From Candidatus Marithrix sp. Canyon 246 (GTDB lineage: Bacteria > Pseudomonadota > Gammaproteobacteria > Beggiatoales > Beggiatoaceae), in the NCBI RefSeq assembly GCF_001723685.1, contig NZ_MCBX01000037.1:1-64000 (forward strand): DNA of 64,000 nucleotides, read 5' to 3'. The position numbers were made by a program, and so were the translations under genes. The first letter of the stretch is position 1. The number at the start of each line of letters is the position of its first letter. The notes beneath the pieces were generated by a model. That model was not told where the DNA came from. It worked only from the letters and a program-made list of their open reading frames with translations, and searched no databases. Below, piece by piece: positions 17,950 to 27,206 of this stretch.

Positions 17950-19593
17950 ATGTCTCAATCAGTATGTCTCTACAGTGAACTTGAACCCTATAGTGGTTCT
18001 ATTAGTCATAATCCTTCAGATTTGCCTCGTCTGATTCGGCATTTAATATATGCTTGTCTATTTTATGATGTGGTTGTTGTGCATCGTAGAAATGTATTGG
18101 AACATCCTCTAACATTACCAGCCTTTGAAATACTAAAACCATTTGTACAATGTGGTCAATTATGGACTAGTGCCAATGAATCCGACGGTTCGCCTGAGAA
18201 TTATCTTGAACAAAAAACGCAAGAGTTAAAAGATTTTTTTAACAGCGACTATGTCAAAAAAATAAGCGCGGTGGATAATATTAAAGACAGGTGGTTGGAT
18301 ATCATACCGGCTGAATGGAAAATTACTAGAAACGCTAATGACCAAGCTAATTGGGTATTAAAGAATATTAATGATTATTTATATAAATATCAGAATAATA
18401 AATCATTATTTCCTTTACTTGATGCAGTTCAGAATATGCAGGATTTCAATAAAGAAAAAACATTAGCAATATTGGCTAATTTACGTGGCAAAATTTATCC
18501 AGCGGATTTATCTGAAATTGCCAATTTGATTCAAACCCAATTTATCAGAGCCGGTGCTAAGTTTAATAATAATGCAGTTATTTATCCCGGTAACTTGTAC
18601 CTAGTCAAAGAACGCATTAAACACATGGATTTAAACTTAGACAGATTAATCAATAATTTGTCGGTGAAGGACCTATGTGAAGTAGCCCACGATCAGAAAT
18701 GGTTAATGATTAGAAATGCCTTATTAAATAATATTTTGTATAAGGAAATTCAACAAGAAATATATTCAATTTTTAATAGTAAACAAAGCTTTCCAAAGCA
18801 AGTTGAGGAACTATTAAAGATGTCTGAGGTTCTTCCAATTTGTATGCCATCGTCTTGGGCATTAGTTAGCCAATCTTTACTAGGAACTGCCCATGCTGCC
18901 GCTAAGGATGAAGTTGGCAAAATATTTATTTTAGATTTAGATCATCGTGTGATTTATGAGAAAAACTCAGCAAATTCTCCAGTTAAACTGGGTCTGCAAC
19001 AGACAAATTTGCTTTCCATTTTAGTTATTGCTGGAAAATTAGGTTTAACAGTTGAGCATATAAAACAATGGCTAATTGAATTAGATGCTTTTAAAAAGGA
19101 AAAGTTAAAATGGAAATCTCAAGCTGAACTCAATCCCAAATATCATGAGAAGTTTTTTGAATTAAGAAATAGAATTGATGGTTTAAAAAGGGACATAAAT
19201 AAAAAACTGAAACCGCTTGGTTTGAGAATCGGTGGTGAAAAAGGTAAAGGAATATGGTATTTGGAAACTTACAATTCTGATCAAGACTTTGTTATAAAGT
19301 TGTATAACAGTGTTTGGGGAGAATTCTTTGAGAAAAAAGAAACAAATTACACTCCCCAAGGATTATCAAAACAATCAAAACTGATTTGGCAATGTTTATG
19401 GAAATTTTCTCCTAATCCTATTCATGCGAAAAAACTTGCAGAAATCCTTGAAAAGGAATGGAATGAAAATACTCCAAAGCAAATTTATAAGAGCGTTTAT
19501 AAATTGAAACTACGCTTAAATAATGAACCTTGGATGATTAAGCATAGTTACTTGGGTGAATATGTGCTTGTGCCAAGACTAGAACATTGGTAA
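17950..19593 (+). CDS. Unknown 547-aa protein with C-terminal winged-helix-like end
   Basis: I do not recognise this protein. It is soluble, without signal or membrane segments. The C-terminal ~90 residues (QSKLIWQCLWKFSPNPIHAKKLAEILEKEWNENTPKQIYKSV) look like a winged helix, so it may bind DNA or be a scaffold. A coiled-coil stretch (about residues 385-420, FELRNRIDGLKRDINKKL) comes before it. The 3' end overlaps the convergent kinase gene by 15 bases. A 5' remnant of this gene lies 3 kb upstream near 14750, so the locus has been rearranged. Confidence 0.6.
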   Translation: MSQSVCLYSELEPYSGSISHNPSDLPRLIRHLIYACLFYDVVVVHRRNVLEHPLTLPAFEILKPFVQCGQLWTSANESDGSPENYLEQKTQELKDFFNSDYVKKISAVDNIKDRWLDIIPAEWKITRNANDQANWVLKNINDYLYKYQNNKSLFPLLDAVQNMQDFNKEKTLAILANLRGKIYPADLSEIANLIQTQFIRAGAKFNNNAVIYPGNLYLVKERIKHMDLNLDRLINNLSVKDLCEVAHDQKWLMIRNALLNNILYKEIQQEIYSIFNSKQSFPKQVEELLKMSEVLPICMPSSWALVSQSLLGTAHAAAKDEVGKIFILDLDHRVIYEKNSANSPVKLGLQQTNLLSILVIAGKLGLTVEHIKQWLIELDAFKKEKLKWKSQAELNPKYHEKFFELRNRIDGLKRDINKKLKPLGLRIGGEKGKGIWYLETYNSDQDFVIKLYNSVWGEFFEKKETNYTPQGLSKQSKLIWQCLWKFSPNPIHAKKLAEILEKEWNENTPKQIYKSVYKLKLRLNNEPWMIKHSYLGEYVLVPRLEHW

Positions 19594-20781
19594 AATCAAT
19601 TCAATAATTAATCCAGACTCATCTTCACGATTATATAATCGACAAGAGCCGCCATTTCCCCATACTATACTAGAAATCATTGCTAAACCTAATCCCATAC
19701 CTTTTACTTCTCCTGTAAAATATTTTTCACTTTGATAGTAAGGTGTCCATACTTTATTTAATTCTTCATTCGGAAGTCCATTACCATTATCTGTAATAGA
19801 TAACATAATTCTATTATTATCTTGTGCATGAATTGCGATTTCTATCGCAGGATTTTCTTCAGGATGAAATTTTTTTGAATTCGTAAAGGATTCGCGTATA
19901 ATTAATTCTAGTGCCTTATAAGTTAATGTGATAGATTTTTTTTCTAGTTCCTTGTCTATTTCTATAGATATAGTTTTTATCTCTAAATCTGTTCTGATTT
20001 TTGTTAATAATGTTGATAAGTCTGATAACTTAAATTTATCATGATATTTAATTGCTTTTGATGAATCCATAAAACGCAATATTTCTAATATTTGATTGCG
20101 CAAGCGTTTGGCACTATCTTGTGCAATTTTTAACAAACCTTTTGCTTCTGTCGAAGATAAATCGTCTTTTTGTTCTAAAATTTGAAGACTAACTAAACCA
20201 TGTAAAGGCGCACGTAATTTATGTGAAATCATAGATTGAAATGACCACACTTGTTGCTGCAAATTAATATGTTCACTTACATCGCGTAAGTGTACTAATT
20301 GATTATTAATATTATCAGATGGTTGTTCTAAAATATTAACTTGCAACCATAAAGCAGCACTTTGCTTAGATTCTGGGCGTACTAAATAACGAGGCAAGGT
20401 TCCTATATTTGGAACTGGCCAACTATCCCATGCAGCCGCTGGTTCACATTTTAAATTTTGTTTTTCTATATAATCAAAAAATCCTTCGGGAGTCAAATCA
20501 TCTTTTAATCCCAAATAAAAACGCGCTGATGAATTAGCATATTCTATAATGTTACCGTTATTTAGTAATAAATAACCATCATTAGATTGTTCTACAGCCC
20601 ATTCAAAACGAACCCGTTCTGTTAATAAACGACGATATTTTTTTATATCTAATACAACAAAATCTGCTGTAGCATCTTCATCATTCGTAAATTCATAATC
20701 ATTTTCAGCAAGTATTTTTTTTAATGTTGATTGTCCTTGTTGTTCTTCATCGACAATCAATCTACAGTTTTTTTGAGGCAT
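19579..20781 (-). CDS. PAS-domain sensor histidine kinase
   Basis: A 400-aa soluble kinase. A short N-terminal part is followed by a PAS-like domain (about residues 58-170, EWAVEQSNDGYLLLNNGNIIEYAN). The HisKA H-box is FQSMISHKLRAPLHGL (about 185-200), and the HATPase_c domain has the N-box FTNSKKFHPE, G1 DNGNGLP and G2 GMGLGLAM. No membrane segments are present, so it senses a cytoplasmic signal. No response regulator gene lies nearby, so the partner is unknown. Confidence 0.85.
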   Translation of the reverse strand: MPQKNCRLIVDEEQQGQSTLKKILAENDYEFTNDEDATADFVVLDIKKYRRLLTERVRFEWAVEQSNDGYLLLNNGNIIEYANSSARFYLGLKDDLTPEGFFDYIEKQNLKCEPAAAWDSWPVPNIGTLPRYLVRPESKQSAALWLQVNILEQPSDNINNQLVHLRDVSEHINLQQQVWSFQSMISHKLRAPLHGLVSLQILEQKDDLSSTEAKGLLKIAQDSAKRLRNQILEILRFMDSSKAIKYHDKFKLSDLSTLLTKIRTDLEIKTISIEIDKELEKKSITLTYKALELIIRESFTNSKKFHPEENPAIEIAIHAQDNNRIMLSITDNGNGLPNEELNKVWTPYYQSEKYFTGEVKGMGLGLAMISSIVWGNGGSCRLYNREDESGLIIELILPMF

Positions 20782-20868
20782 AGCCGATCCTAAAAAAGCA
20801 TGTTTTTATTAAGAGTATTTGTAAATAAGGTGCAATGATTGTGACAAGTATTCCTTTATTTTACACTC

Positions 20869-20898
20869 TTGATATATTTTTTTTCTTCTATATATAAA
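20869..20898 (+). promoter_or_regulatory. Possible sigma-70 promoter of the DsrC-like gene
   Basis: TTGATA at 20869-20874 and TATAAA at 20893-20898 are separated by 18 bases, 32 bases upstream of the start codon at 20930. The surrounding DNA is very AT-rich, so chance matches are possible. Confidence 0.4.
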
Positions 20899-20929
20899 TA
20901 TAGATTTTATAATAAGAGATATTAAAAAG

Positions 20930-21274
20930 ATGGCATACGAAGTTAATGGTAAAACAATTGAAACTAATGCAAATGGTTATTTAGATAATATAGATGATTG
21001 GAATGAAGATGTGGCAAAAGTTATCGCAGATGGTGAAGGTGTTACTGAGTTGACTGAACGCCATTTCAATGTCATTAATTATCTACGTGATGAATATATT
21101 AATAATGCTGGTAATCAGCCTAATATGAGAAATATCGTTAAAGCCATGAAAAAGGTTATGAATGATAGCAAGTTAGATAGTAAATCTCTTTACCAGCTAT
21201 TTCCTAAAAGCCCTGATAAGCAAGGTAGTAAAATTGCTGGCTTACCAGAAAGTAAGCGTAAAGGCGGATATTAA
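20930..21274 (+). CDS. DsrC/TusE-family protein lacking the conserved cysteines
   Basis: 114 aa, full-length for the family, with MAYEVNGKTIETNANGYL and the C-terminal LYQLFPKSPDKQGSKIAGLP block. True DsrC carries sulfur on two C-terminal cysteines (CKIAGLPKPxxCV), and TusE on the last one. Here the first is Ser (SKIAGLP), the last is missing (ends KRKGGY), and the whole protein has no Cys. It therefore cannot carry persulfide and is probably a regulatory paralogue, as described for Cys-less DsrC relatives in sulfur oxidisers. This supports a sulfur-oxidising host. Confidence 0.85.
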   Translation: MAYEVNGKTIETNANGYLDNIDDWNEDVAKVIADGEGVTELTERHFNVINYLRDEYINNAGNQPNMRNIVKAMKKVMNDSKLDSKSLYQLFPKSPDKQGSKIAGLPESKRKGGY

Positions 21275-21284
21275 AAATTTAAAC

Positions 21285-21317
21285 AAACCTGACAGGTTTT
21301 AAAAACCTGTCAGGTTT
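21285..21317. repeat. 33-bp dispersed palindrome, copy 1 (terminator-like)
   Basis: A perfect inverted repeat built on aaacctgacaggtttt with its complement, just after the DsrC-like gene and before the DUF4389 gene. Nearly the same sequence occurs at 49021-49053 and 59558-59590, and a half copy near 36319. The strong stem with a T-run can act as a terminator for the DsrC-like gene. Confidence 0.85.
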
Positions 21318-21328
21318 TATTAATTATT

Positions 21329-21598
21329 ATGCAATTAAAAGAAAATATCAAATCCAGCAATGTCTGGATGCGCGGTTTTTTTATATTTTTATATGCTATG
21401 ATTTCTTATGTCGCTATTTCTTTGACTTTTTTTGTGATATTTTTTCAGTTCGGCAGCCTATTATTTACAGGTAAGTTGAATCAACGTTTATTGCCTTTTA
21501 GTCAAAGTCTTAGCATTTTAATTCATCAAATATTTAATTTTTTAACATTTAATAGCGATGAAAAACCCTTCCCATTAGGCAATTGGCCCACAAAGTAA
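21329..21598 (+). CDS. DUF4389 small membrane protein
   Basis: 89 aa with one long hydrophobic segment (about residues 15-48, GFFIFLYAMISYVAISLTFFVIFFQF in pieces) and a soluble tail ending in DEKPFPLGNWP. This fits DUF4389, a small gammaproteobacterial membrane family of unknown role that is often near dnaE or accA. It ends 3 bases before the dnaE start, so the two are probably co-transcribed. Confidence 0.7.
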   Translation: MQLKENIKSSNVWMRGFFIFLYAMISYVAISLTFFVIFFQFGSLLFTGKLNQRLLPFSQSLSILIHQIFNFLTFNSDEKPFPLGNWPTK

Positions 21599-21601
21599 AG
21601 C

Positions 21602-24600
21602 GTGAAACGTTTTGTTCATTTACATCTTCATACTGAATATTCATTAATTGATAGTCTGATTCGTATCAAACCGTTAGTACAGACGGTACGTGATGCGAAG
21701 ATGCCAAGTTGTGCTATTACTGATTATAGTAATTTATTCGCGCTGGTAAAATTTTATCGCGCAGCACAATCTCAAGGCATTAAGCCTATTATTGGCGTTG
21801 ATGCGCGATTGTATCATAATGATAATTCAGCTTCTCATTTAGTATTATTATGCCAAAATAATATTGGTTATAATAATCTTACTCGTTTAATATCTCGTAG
21901 CTATACTGAAGGGCAACGTGATAATGTGCCTTATATCCATACTCAATGGTTAAAAGGTGCAACAGATGGCTTGATTGCTTTATCTGCTGGAATTCATGGT
22001 CATATAGGCAAAACTTTATTAGCGGAAAATTTTGAATTAGCACGAAAACATATTGAAGCATGGAAAAAATTCTTTCCAGAGCGGTTTTATTTGGAGTTAC
22101 AACGCACTGGTCGTGCCAATGAGGAACGATATATTCATGCCGCTGTTGATTTAGCTTTAGAGGCGGATGTTCCTGTTGTAGCTACTAATGATGTTTGTTT
22201 TCTTGAGGCTGATGATTTTGAACCTCATGAAATTCGTGTCTGTATTCATGATGGTAAGGTATTAGAGGATAAAAACCGTCCACGCCGTTATACTTCTCAA
22301 CAGTATTTGCGTTCTCCAGAAGAAATGGCAGAATTATTTGCCGATATACCAGAAGCAATAGAAAATACATGGTTAATTGCTGAGCGTTGTAATATAGAAT
22401 TAAGCCTTGGTAAAAATTATCTGCCTGATTTTCCAGATATTCCTAAAGATCAACCAGTTGAGGAATATTTTCGTAATCAAGCCAAATTAGGTTTAGAACA
22501 ACGTTTACCTACTTTGTTTGATACTAGCAGTGAGGATTTTGCTAAGCAACGTAAGCCTTATGATGAGCGTTTAGCTCTGGAATTGGATGTTATTATACAA
22601 ATGGGCTTTCCGGGCTATTTTTTAATAGTTGCGGATTTTATTCAATGGGCAAAAGATAATGATATTCCAGTAGGACCGGGGCGTGGTTCTGGTGCTGGTT
22701 CATTGGTAGCATACGTACTTCGTATAACCGATTTAGATCCTATTCGCTATGATTTATTATTTGAGCGGTTTTTAAATCCAGAACGGGTTTCTATGCCAGA
22801 TTTTGATATTGATTTCTGCATGGAAAAGCGCGATGAGGTGATCAAGTATGTTGCAAGGCGTTATGGGCGCGAGCGCGTATCACAAATTATAACTTATGGC
22901 ACTATGGCAGCCAAAGCGGTAATACGCGATGTTGGACGTGTTTTAAATCATCCGCATGGTTTTGTAGATAAAATTGCTAAACTGATTCCGTTTGAAGTAG
23001 GAATTACGCTTGAGAAAGCCTTAGAAAAAGAACCAGCTTTAAAGAGCCGTTATGAGGAAGAAGAAGATGTACGCGCTTTAATAGATATGGCGCGTAGATT
23101 AGAGGGATTAACTCGTAATTCAGGCAAACATGCTGGTGGTGTTGTAATTGCTCCTACTGTTTTAACAGATTTTACGCCGCTGTATTGTGAGCAAGACAGT
23201 ACAGATTTAATGACTCAATTTGACAAAAACGATGTAGAAGCAGTCGGTTTAGTTAAATTTGACTTTTTAGGTTTAAGAACACTTACTATTATTAAGTGGA
23301 CATTAGACACAATCAATCGTTTTGCTGAGAAATCAGTAGATATATCGAAAATTCCTCTGGATGATGCCGCAACTTTTGAATTACTCAAACGAGCTGATAC
23401 TACAGCAGTATTCCAATTAGAATCATCTGGCATCAAAAAACTGATAAAACAATTACAACCAGATTGTTTTGATGATGTAGTTGCATTAGTAGCATTATAT
23501 CGTCCCGGACCCTTGCAATCTGGGATGGTAGAAGACTTTATAGCGCGAAAACACGGACGTGCTAAAGTTGAATATCCGCATCCTGATCTTGCACATATTT
23601 TGAAACCAACTTATGGTGTAATTGTTTATCAAGAACAAGTTATGCAAATTGCTCAGGTGTTGGCTGGGTATAGTTTGGGTGGGGCAGATATATTGCGTCG
23701 TTGTTTAAGTGGCTCAACTCAAATTGTAGATGTAAAAACAGGAAATTTATTTACTCTTAAAGAAATAGCTTCAAAACCAAAATATTGGCTAGGGCGTAAG
23801 ATATTTTGTCTAAATTTACAGACACAAAAGATTAGTAAGCAAAAAATTACAGCCATTTATCCTAATGGGGTTAAAGATGTATGGCAAATAACAACTAAAA
23901 CTAATCGTAAAATTAAAGCTACAGGTGATCATCTTTTTTATACATTATTAGGCTGGAAACCTTTAGACTCTTTTAAGGTTGGAGATCGCATAGGATTAGC
24001 TAAAACACTTCCTATAACAAATAAATCAAAGATTTCTGATGCTCAAATAAAATTAACAGCTTACCTTATTGGTGATGGACATCTTCCTGTCAAAAAGAAA
24101 AATAATAGTTATTTCTGCAATACTGATTCTGAATTAATTACTGACTTTAATAATTGTTGTAATGAACTTTTTGGCGATCCAGCACCAATTGATTACCAAA
24201 TACACCCCGGGCGTAAATCTGTAGCATATGCTAGAGTTGGTCATTTAGCAGCTTTCAGAGATTGGATAGATCAGCATATTAAATGCGCACTATCCAGAGA
24301 TAAAGAGATTCCTGATTGGGTATTTTCATTATCTAGTAATCAATTACAATTATTTTTAGGAACTTTATGGTCAACAGATGGGAGCTTTGACAAAACAATT
24401 GGACATAGTGATTATAATTCAACATCTAAAATTCTAATAATCCAAATTCAGCATTTATTATTGCGTTTAGGTATAGTTGCTCTATTTAATGTCAAAAACA
24501 GTATCTATAAAAATAAACCTTACATATCTTATAGAGCGCAAATAACTGGGCGTGAAGATATGCTTAAATTTTGCAAGTTGATTCAACCATTTCTTAGTGA

Positions 24601-26329
24601 AGACAAGTCGAATAGAGCTAATATTTGTTATCTAGTAATTAAAAATAAATTAAAAAATTACTCAAAACATACAATTCCACCAGAAGTTATTACACTAATT
24701 GCAGATGCAAAAAAAAGCAGCTGTATGACTTGGAAGCTGATTGATCAAGCGGCTGGTATGAAAAGTGGCTCAATGTCATCAGGTTTAAATTTTAAAAAGC
24801 CTCCTACTAGGAGTTTAGCTCGTCATAGGGTTCGCAACTTTGCAACAGCCTTAGAAAATAAAAAATTGATGCAAATTGCAGAATCGGATATTTTTTGGGA
24901 TGAGATTGTTAGTATTGAGCATATTGGTAAAGAAGAAGTTTTTGATTTAACTATTCCAGAAACTCATAACTTTATAGCGAATGATTTTATTGCCCATAAC
25001 TGCATGGGTAAAAAAGTTCCGGCTGAAATGGCTGAACAACGAACCATATTTCTAAAAGGTGCTGCTGCCAGAAATGTTGATGAACAAGTTGCCACTTCGA
25101 TTTTCGATTTGATGGAGAAATTTGCCGCCTATGGTTTTAATCTAAGTCATAGTGCTGCTTATGCTTTGGTTTCTTATCAAACTGCTTGGTTAAAAGCTCA
25201 TTATCCTGCCGCTTTTATGGCTGCGGTGTTATCTGCTGATCTTGATAATACTGATAAAGTTGTGATGTTGGTTGATGAGTGTCGCGCTATGAAGTTGAAA
25301 ATTTTGCCGCCTAATATCAATCTCTGTGATTATAAATTCACTGTGGTAGATAATGAAGATTTGTCTATTTATTATGGTTTAGGTGCGATTAAAGGAGCTG
25401 GTGAAGCGGCTCTTGAAAGTATTGTTGCGGAGCGTCAAGAACATGGAACTTTTAGTGATTTATTTGATTTTTGTAATCGCATAGATTTACGTAAAGTTAG
25501 TAAGCGTTTATTAGAACCTTTAATAAAATCAGGTGCTTTTGATGATTTAGGTCCTAATCGTGCAATTACGATGGCTTCTTTAAATACTGCTATTAAAACT
25601 GCGGAACAAAATTCTAGTAATACTGCCGCTGGGCAAAATGATATTTTTGGTAATTCAACTAGTAACAAAAAACCTGAATTTGTTAAAGATGTACCTAATT
25701 GGAATGAAACTCTACGTTTAAATAAAGAAAAAGAAAGCTTAGGTTTTTATTTAAGTGGGCATCCTATTACTCCATATTTGCCTGAATTAAAAAGAATTAT
25801 CCATACTAGTTTAGCAAATATTAAACCTACAGAAAGAAAGAAAACTGTACGTGTTGCTGGTTGGTTGATGGATGTGCGTGTTAATACTAAGCGTGGGCGT
25901 ATGGCTTTTTTAAGCTTAGATGATAATACCGCGCGTATAGATGTAAAAGTTTATTCTGAAGTTTATAATCAAGTCTCTGAATTGTTGGTTAAAGATACTC
26001 TATTAATTATAGACGGATCAGTGCGTTCAGATGATTACACTGGAGGTTATAGTATGACTGCACAAGGCGTTTCAACTCTTGAAATAGCTCGTGAAAATTT
26101 AGCCAAGAGTTTGGAAATATATGTTTCAAACACATCTGATAATTTAGCTGAAAAAATAGTTAATAGCTTGACTTCTCATCGTGATGGAAAATGTCCAGTT
26201 ACAATTCATTATAAGCGTCAAGATGCAAAAGTAGATTTACAACTAAATTGGCGTATTAAACCTGATACCAACTTAGTGGATGAATTAAAAAATTTGCTTG
26301 GGGAAGATCAAGTTAAGGTAATATATTAA
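21602..26329 (+). CDS. dnaE: DNA polymerase III alpha subunit with an intein
   Basis: DnaE is the replicative polymerase subunit. The 1575-aa precursor holds a 433-aa intein; the joined exteins make 1142 aa, normal for DnaE. Seen in order: PHP domain (FVHLHLHTEYSLIDS at the N-terminus), the polymerase site GPGRGSGAGSLVAY and MPDFDIDFCMEKRDE with the two catalytic Asp (about residue 400), the GYSLGGADILRR helix, the intein, CMGKKVPAEMAEQR, and a C-terminal OB fold (VRVAGWLMDVRVNTKRGRM). The start is GTG at 21602. The Ala normally found after DILRR is Cys here, as needed for splicing. rnfD begins 4 bases after the stop. Confidence 0.96.
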   Translation: MKRFVHLHLHTEYSLIDSLIRIKPLVQTVRDAKMPSCAITDYSNLFALVKFYRAAQSQGIKPIIGVDARLYHNDNSASHLVLLCQNNIGYNNLTRLISRSYTEGQRDNVPYIHTQWLKGATDGLIALSAGIHGHIGKTLLAENFELARKHIEAWKKFFPERFYLELQRTGRANEERYIHAAVDLALEADVPVVATNDVCFLEADDFEPHEIRVCIHDGKVLEDKNRPRRYTSQQYLRSPEEMAELFADIPEAIENTWLIAERCNIELSLGKNYLPDFPDIPKDQPVEEYFRNQAKLGLEQRLPTLFDTSSEDFAKQRKPYDERLALELDVIIQMGFPGYFLIVADFIQWAKDNDIPVGPGRGSGAGSLVAYVLRITDLDPIRYDLLFERFLNPERVSMPDFDIDFCMEKRDEVIKYVARRYGRERVSQIITYGTMAAKAVIRDVGRVLNHPHGFVDKIAKLIPFEVGITLEKALEKEPALKSRYEEEEDVRALIDMARRLEGLTRNSGKHAGGVVIAPTVLTDFTPLYCEQDSTDLMTQFDKNDVEAVGLVKFDFLGLRTLTIIKWTLDTINRFAEKSVDISKIPLDDAATFELLKRADTTAVFQLESSGIKKLIKQLQPDCFDDVVALVALYRPGPLQSGMVEDFIARKHGRAKVEYPHPDLAHILKPTYGVIVYQEQVMQIAQVLAGYSLGGADILRRCLSGSTQIVDVKTGNLFTLKEIASKPKYWLGRKIFCLNLQTQKISKQKITAIYPNGVKDVWQITTKTNRKIKATGDHLFYTLLGWKPLDSFKVGDRIGLAKTLPITNKSKISDAQIKLTAYLIGDGHLPVKKKNNSYFCNTDSELITDFNNCCNELFGDPAPIDYQIHPGRKSVAYARVGHLAAFRDWIDQHIKCALSRDKEIPDWVFSLSSNQLQLFLGTLWSTDGSFDKTIGHSDYNSTSKILIIQIQHLLLRLGIVALFNVKNSIYKNKPYISYRAQITGREDMLKFCKLIQPFLSEDKSNRANICYLVIKNKLKNYSKHTIPPEVITLIADAKKSSCMTWKLIDQAAGMKSGSMSSGLNFKKPPTRSLARHRVRNFATALENKKLMQIAESDIFWDEIVSIEHIGKEEVFDLTIPETHNFIANDFIAHNCMGKKVPAEMAEQRTIFLKGAAARNVDEQVATSIFDLMEKFAAYGFNLSHSAAYALVSYQTAWLKAHYPAAFMAAVLSADLDNTDKVVMLVDECRAMKLKILPPNINLCDYKFTVVDNEDLSIYYGLGAIKGAGEAALESIVAERQEHGTFSDLFDFCNRIDLRKVSKRLLEPLIKSGAFDDLGPNRAITMASLNTAIKTAEQNSSNTAAGQNDIFGNSTSNKKPEFVKDVPNWNETLRLNKEKESLGFYLSGHPITPYLPELKRIIHTSLANIKPTERKKTVRVAGWLMDVRVNTKRGRMAFLSLDDNTARIDVKVYSEVYNQVSELLVKDTLLIIDGSVRSDDYTGGYSMTAQGVSTLEIARENLAKSLEIYVSNTSDNLAEKIVNSLTSHRDGKCPVTIHYKRQDAKVDLQLNWRIKPDTNLVDELKNLLGEDQVKVIY
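23702..25000 (+). mobile_element. DnaE intein with a LAGLIDADG homing endonuclease
   Basis: Precursor residues 701-1133. The splicing N-block starts at Cys (CLSGSTQIVDV), block B is TGDHLFYTLLGW with its His, and the end is VFDLTIPETHNFIANDFIAHN with the final His-Asn, followed by Cys as the +1 extein residue. Two LAGLIDADG-like motifs, LTAYLIGDGHLP and LFLGTLWSTDGSF, show a DOD homing endonuclease in the middle, each with its acidic residue. All residues for splicing are present, so it should be active. It is inserted inside the conserved GGADILRR/MGKK helix. This is a full-length cis-splicing intein, not the split DnaE intein of cyanobacteria. Confidence 0.95.
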
Positions 26330-26333
26330 AGAT

Positions 26334-27200
26334 ATGGAATTTAAAGTTTCAAGCGCACCGTTTATACATAATAACAATACAGTCTCCAAAATGATGCAAC
26401 AATTACTCTATGCTCTAATACCGGGTATTGTTGTATATGCGTATTTTTTTGGTTGGAATATTGTTGTTAATTTATTTTTAGCTACTATTACTGCATTGAC
26501 TTGTGAAGCTTTGATGCTATGGCTACGCAAACGCCCTGTACGCCAATTTATTAGTGATTATAGTGCGATAGTAACAGCGTTTTTACTAGCTTTAGCTTTG
26601 CCACCATTTGTGCCGTGGTGGATTACTGTATTAGGAACAGCTTTTGCGATTATTGTGGCTAAACATTTATATGGTGGTTTAGGTTATAATTTGTTTAATC
26701 CGGCAATGGTTGGCTATGCTGTGTTATTGATTTCATTTCCATTACAGATGAGTGATTGGTCAATAATATTAGATACAATAAGTGGCGCAACACCTTTAGA
26801 GACGATGAAAACTGAATTAAGATGGCAATGGATAAACGCTGCATTTCTGTTAGGTGGCTGCTGGCTGCTGTATAAACGCATAATTACTTGGCATATTCCA
26901 GTAGCAATGCTAATTAGCTTAATTATCATATCAGGAATATTTTTTCTGATAAACCCAAATTTATACCCAAATCCACTATTTCATCTTCTAAGTGGCGCAA
27001 CAATTATGGGAGCATTTTTTATCGCAACAGATCCAACAACAGCGGCAACCTCAAATAAGGCTCGATTAATTTATGCCGCTGGAATTGGGATATTAATTTA
27101 TGTGATTAGAACTTGGGGTGCTTATCCAGATGCAGTGGCTTTTGCGGTGTTGTTGATGAATATGGCTGCTCCTACTATTGATTATTATGTTAAGACTTGA
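26334..27200 (+). CDS. rnfD: RnfD, ion-translocating oxidoreductase membrane subunit
   Basis: RnfD is a flavin-carrying membrane subunit of the Rnf complex, which couples ferredoxin/NADH electron transfer to ion pumping. The FMN-attachment motif SGATPL (about residue 151) is present, as are the C-terminal HLLSGATIMGAFFIATDPTTAATSNK and YPDAVAFAVLLMN blocks. At 288 aa it is shorter than the usual ~340-350; the loop between SGATPL and INAAFLLGG is shortened. Activity is uncertain. rnfA, B, C, G and E are not here: upstream is dnaE and downstream a broken ATPase begins 6 bases later, so the rnf operon is interrupted. A scrambled second copy lies at 31.8-32.3 kb. Confidence 0.88.
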   Translation: MEFKVSSAPFIHNNNTVSKMMQQLLYALIPGIVVYAYFFGWNIVVNLFLATITALTCEALMLWLRKRPVRQFISDYSAIVTAFLLALALPPFVPWWITVLGTAFAIIVAKHLYGGLGYNLFNPAMVGYAVLLISFPLQMSDWSIILDTISGATPLETMKTELRWQWINAAFLLGGCWLLYKRIITWHIPVAMLISLIIISGIFFLINPNLYPNPLFHLLSGATIMGAFFIATDPTTAATSNKARLIYAAGIGILIYVIRTWGAYPDAVAFAVLLMNMAAPTIDYYVKT

Positions 27201-27206
27201 ATAAAA

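Noticed and set aside
23702-25000. Split DnaE intein as in cyanobacteria
   Set aside because: The precursor is one continuous ORF, holds a homing endonuclease, and the site is different.
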